NCBI GenBank assembly: GCA_964578835.1
Contig: CAZOEL010000073.1
Span: 1-34,797 of the forward strand
Origin: CAZOEL01 sp964578835
GTDB lineage: Bacteria; Desulfobacterota; Syntrophobacteria; Syntrophobacterales; Syntrophobacteraceae
DNA: 34,797 bases
Reading direction: 5' to 3'
Shown: piece by piece, positions 34,629-34,797 of the stretch
Layout of the letters: each line of letters opens with the position of its first letter
Position numbering within the stretch: position 1 is the stretch's first letter
Notes under the pieces: model-generated
Told to the model about the DNA's origin: nothing
Seen by the model: the letters and a program-made list of their open reading frames with translations, nothing else
Database searches by the model: none
Translations under genes and position numbers: made by a program

Positions 34629-34797
34629 CCTTTTTCCTTTCAGCTTTAGCAGGTTCGGATTTTGGCTATTTCTAACTCCGTTTCCTCACTATATCGGCCG
34701 ACAGGGGCTTCGACTGAATAAGTTTGTTGGCGCGCATAAGGATTGGGGTGTCCCGTTCGCCCTGAGCGAAGTAAGCCCCGCTTTCGGCGTGGCAAGG
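34629..34797. other. Upstream region of the cupin gene to the window edge
   Basis: 169 bp with no gene. Near the edge (34752-34770) the sequence TTCGCCCTGAGCGAAG resembles one arm of a common intergenic hairpin, but the partner arm is outside the window, so no element is called. Confidence 0.4.

Noticed and set aside
1..34797. CRISPR arrays, tRNA, rRNA, transposase or phage genes
   Set aside because: I found no spaced direct repeats of array type, no TTCGA-arm cloverleaf, no rRNA sequence and no active transposase or integrase.
34752..34797. Hairpin arm TTCGCCCTGAGCGAAG near the right edge
   Set aside because: It resembles a common intergenic palindrome, but only one arm is inside the window.

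Overview
The window looks like a contig from a Gram-negative, chemotactic, probably anaerobic bacterium of the former deltaproteobacteria (Desulfobacterota, perhaps Syntrophobacter-like). The grounds are indirect: a NifU-NifS-CysE-CysK run, a long DmdC-type acyl-CoA dehydrogenase, a triple-Cache chemoreceptor without a clear HAMP domain, HflK/HflC with HtpX, and hairpin repeats starting CGTCATTCCGGCA. No rRNA, tRNA, CRISPR array or transposase was found, so taxonomy is an inference.

Region 1 (1-10780, minus strand) is one very long exported protein that runs off the left edge. The same minus-strand frame stays open from 8660 to base 1. A 100-N gap at 8661-8760 is flanked by the same 55 bp on both sides; overlapping these copies joins the two halves in frame. 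The visible protein is then about 3540 residues: signal peptide, five Gly-rich modules of about 274 residues, a parallel beta-helix region, CARDB-like and other beta domains, about nine carboxypeptidase-regulatory-like repeats, a helical region and an Asp/Pro-rich linker.

Region 2 (10781-18083) holds a membrane protein with a RodZ-type C-terminal domain but no HTH, a hairpin repeat, a 120-bp potentially structured element, a large chemoreceptor with a sigma-28-like -10 box upstream, and an MFS exporter with a C-terminal ABM-like domain; all three genes are on the minus strand.

Region 3 (18236-21861, plus strand) has a small serine-recombinase-like protein that has lost its catalytic residues, an acyl-CoA dehydrogenase with a recognisable promoter, a compound inverted/direct repeat, a hot-dog thioesterase and a 62-residue cysteine-rich protein.

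Region 4 (21987-27711) is the sulfur block. On the minus strand nifU, nifS, cysE and cysK make cysteine and mobilise its sulfur for Fe-S cluster assembly. Divergent from them are an MBL-fold hydrolase and an unrecognised protein with ten cysteines in 80 residues.

Region 5 (28109-33996, plus strand) has a cold-shock protein with a long leader and clear terminator, a CobB-type sirtuin, and a membrane quality-control block: hflK, hflC, a Tim44-like exported protein, htpX and a small two-helix membrane protein. A periplasmic cupin (minus strand) closes the window.
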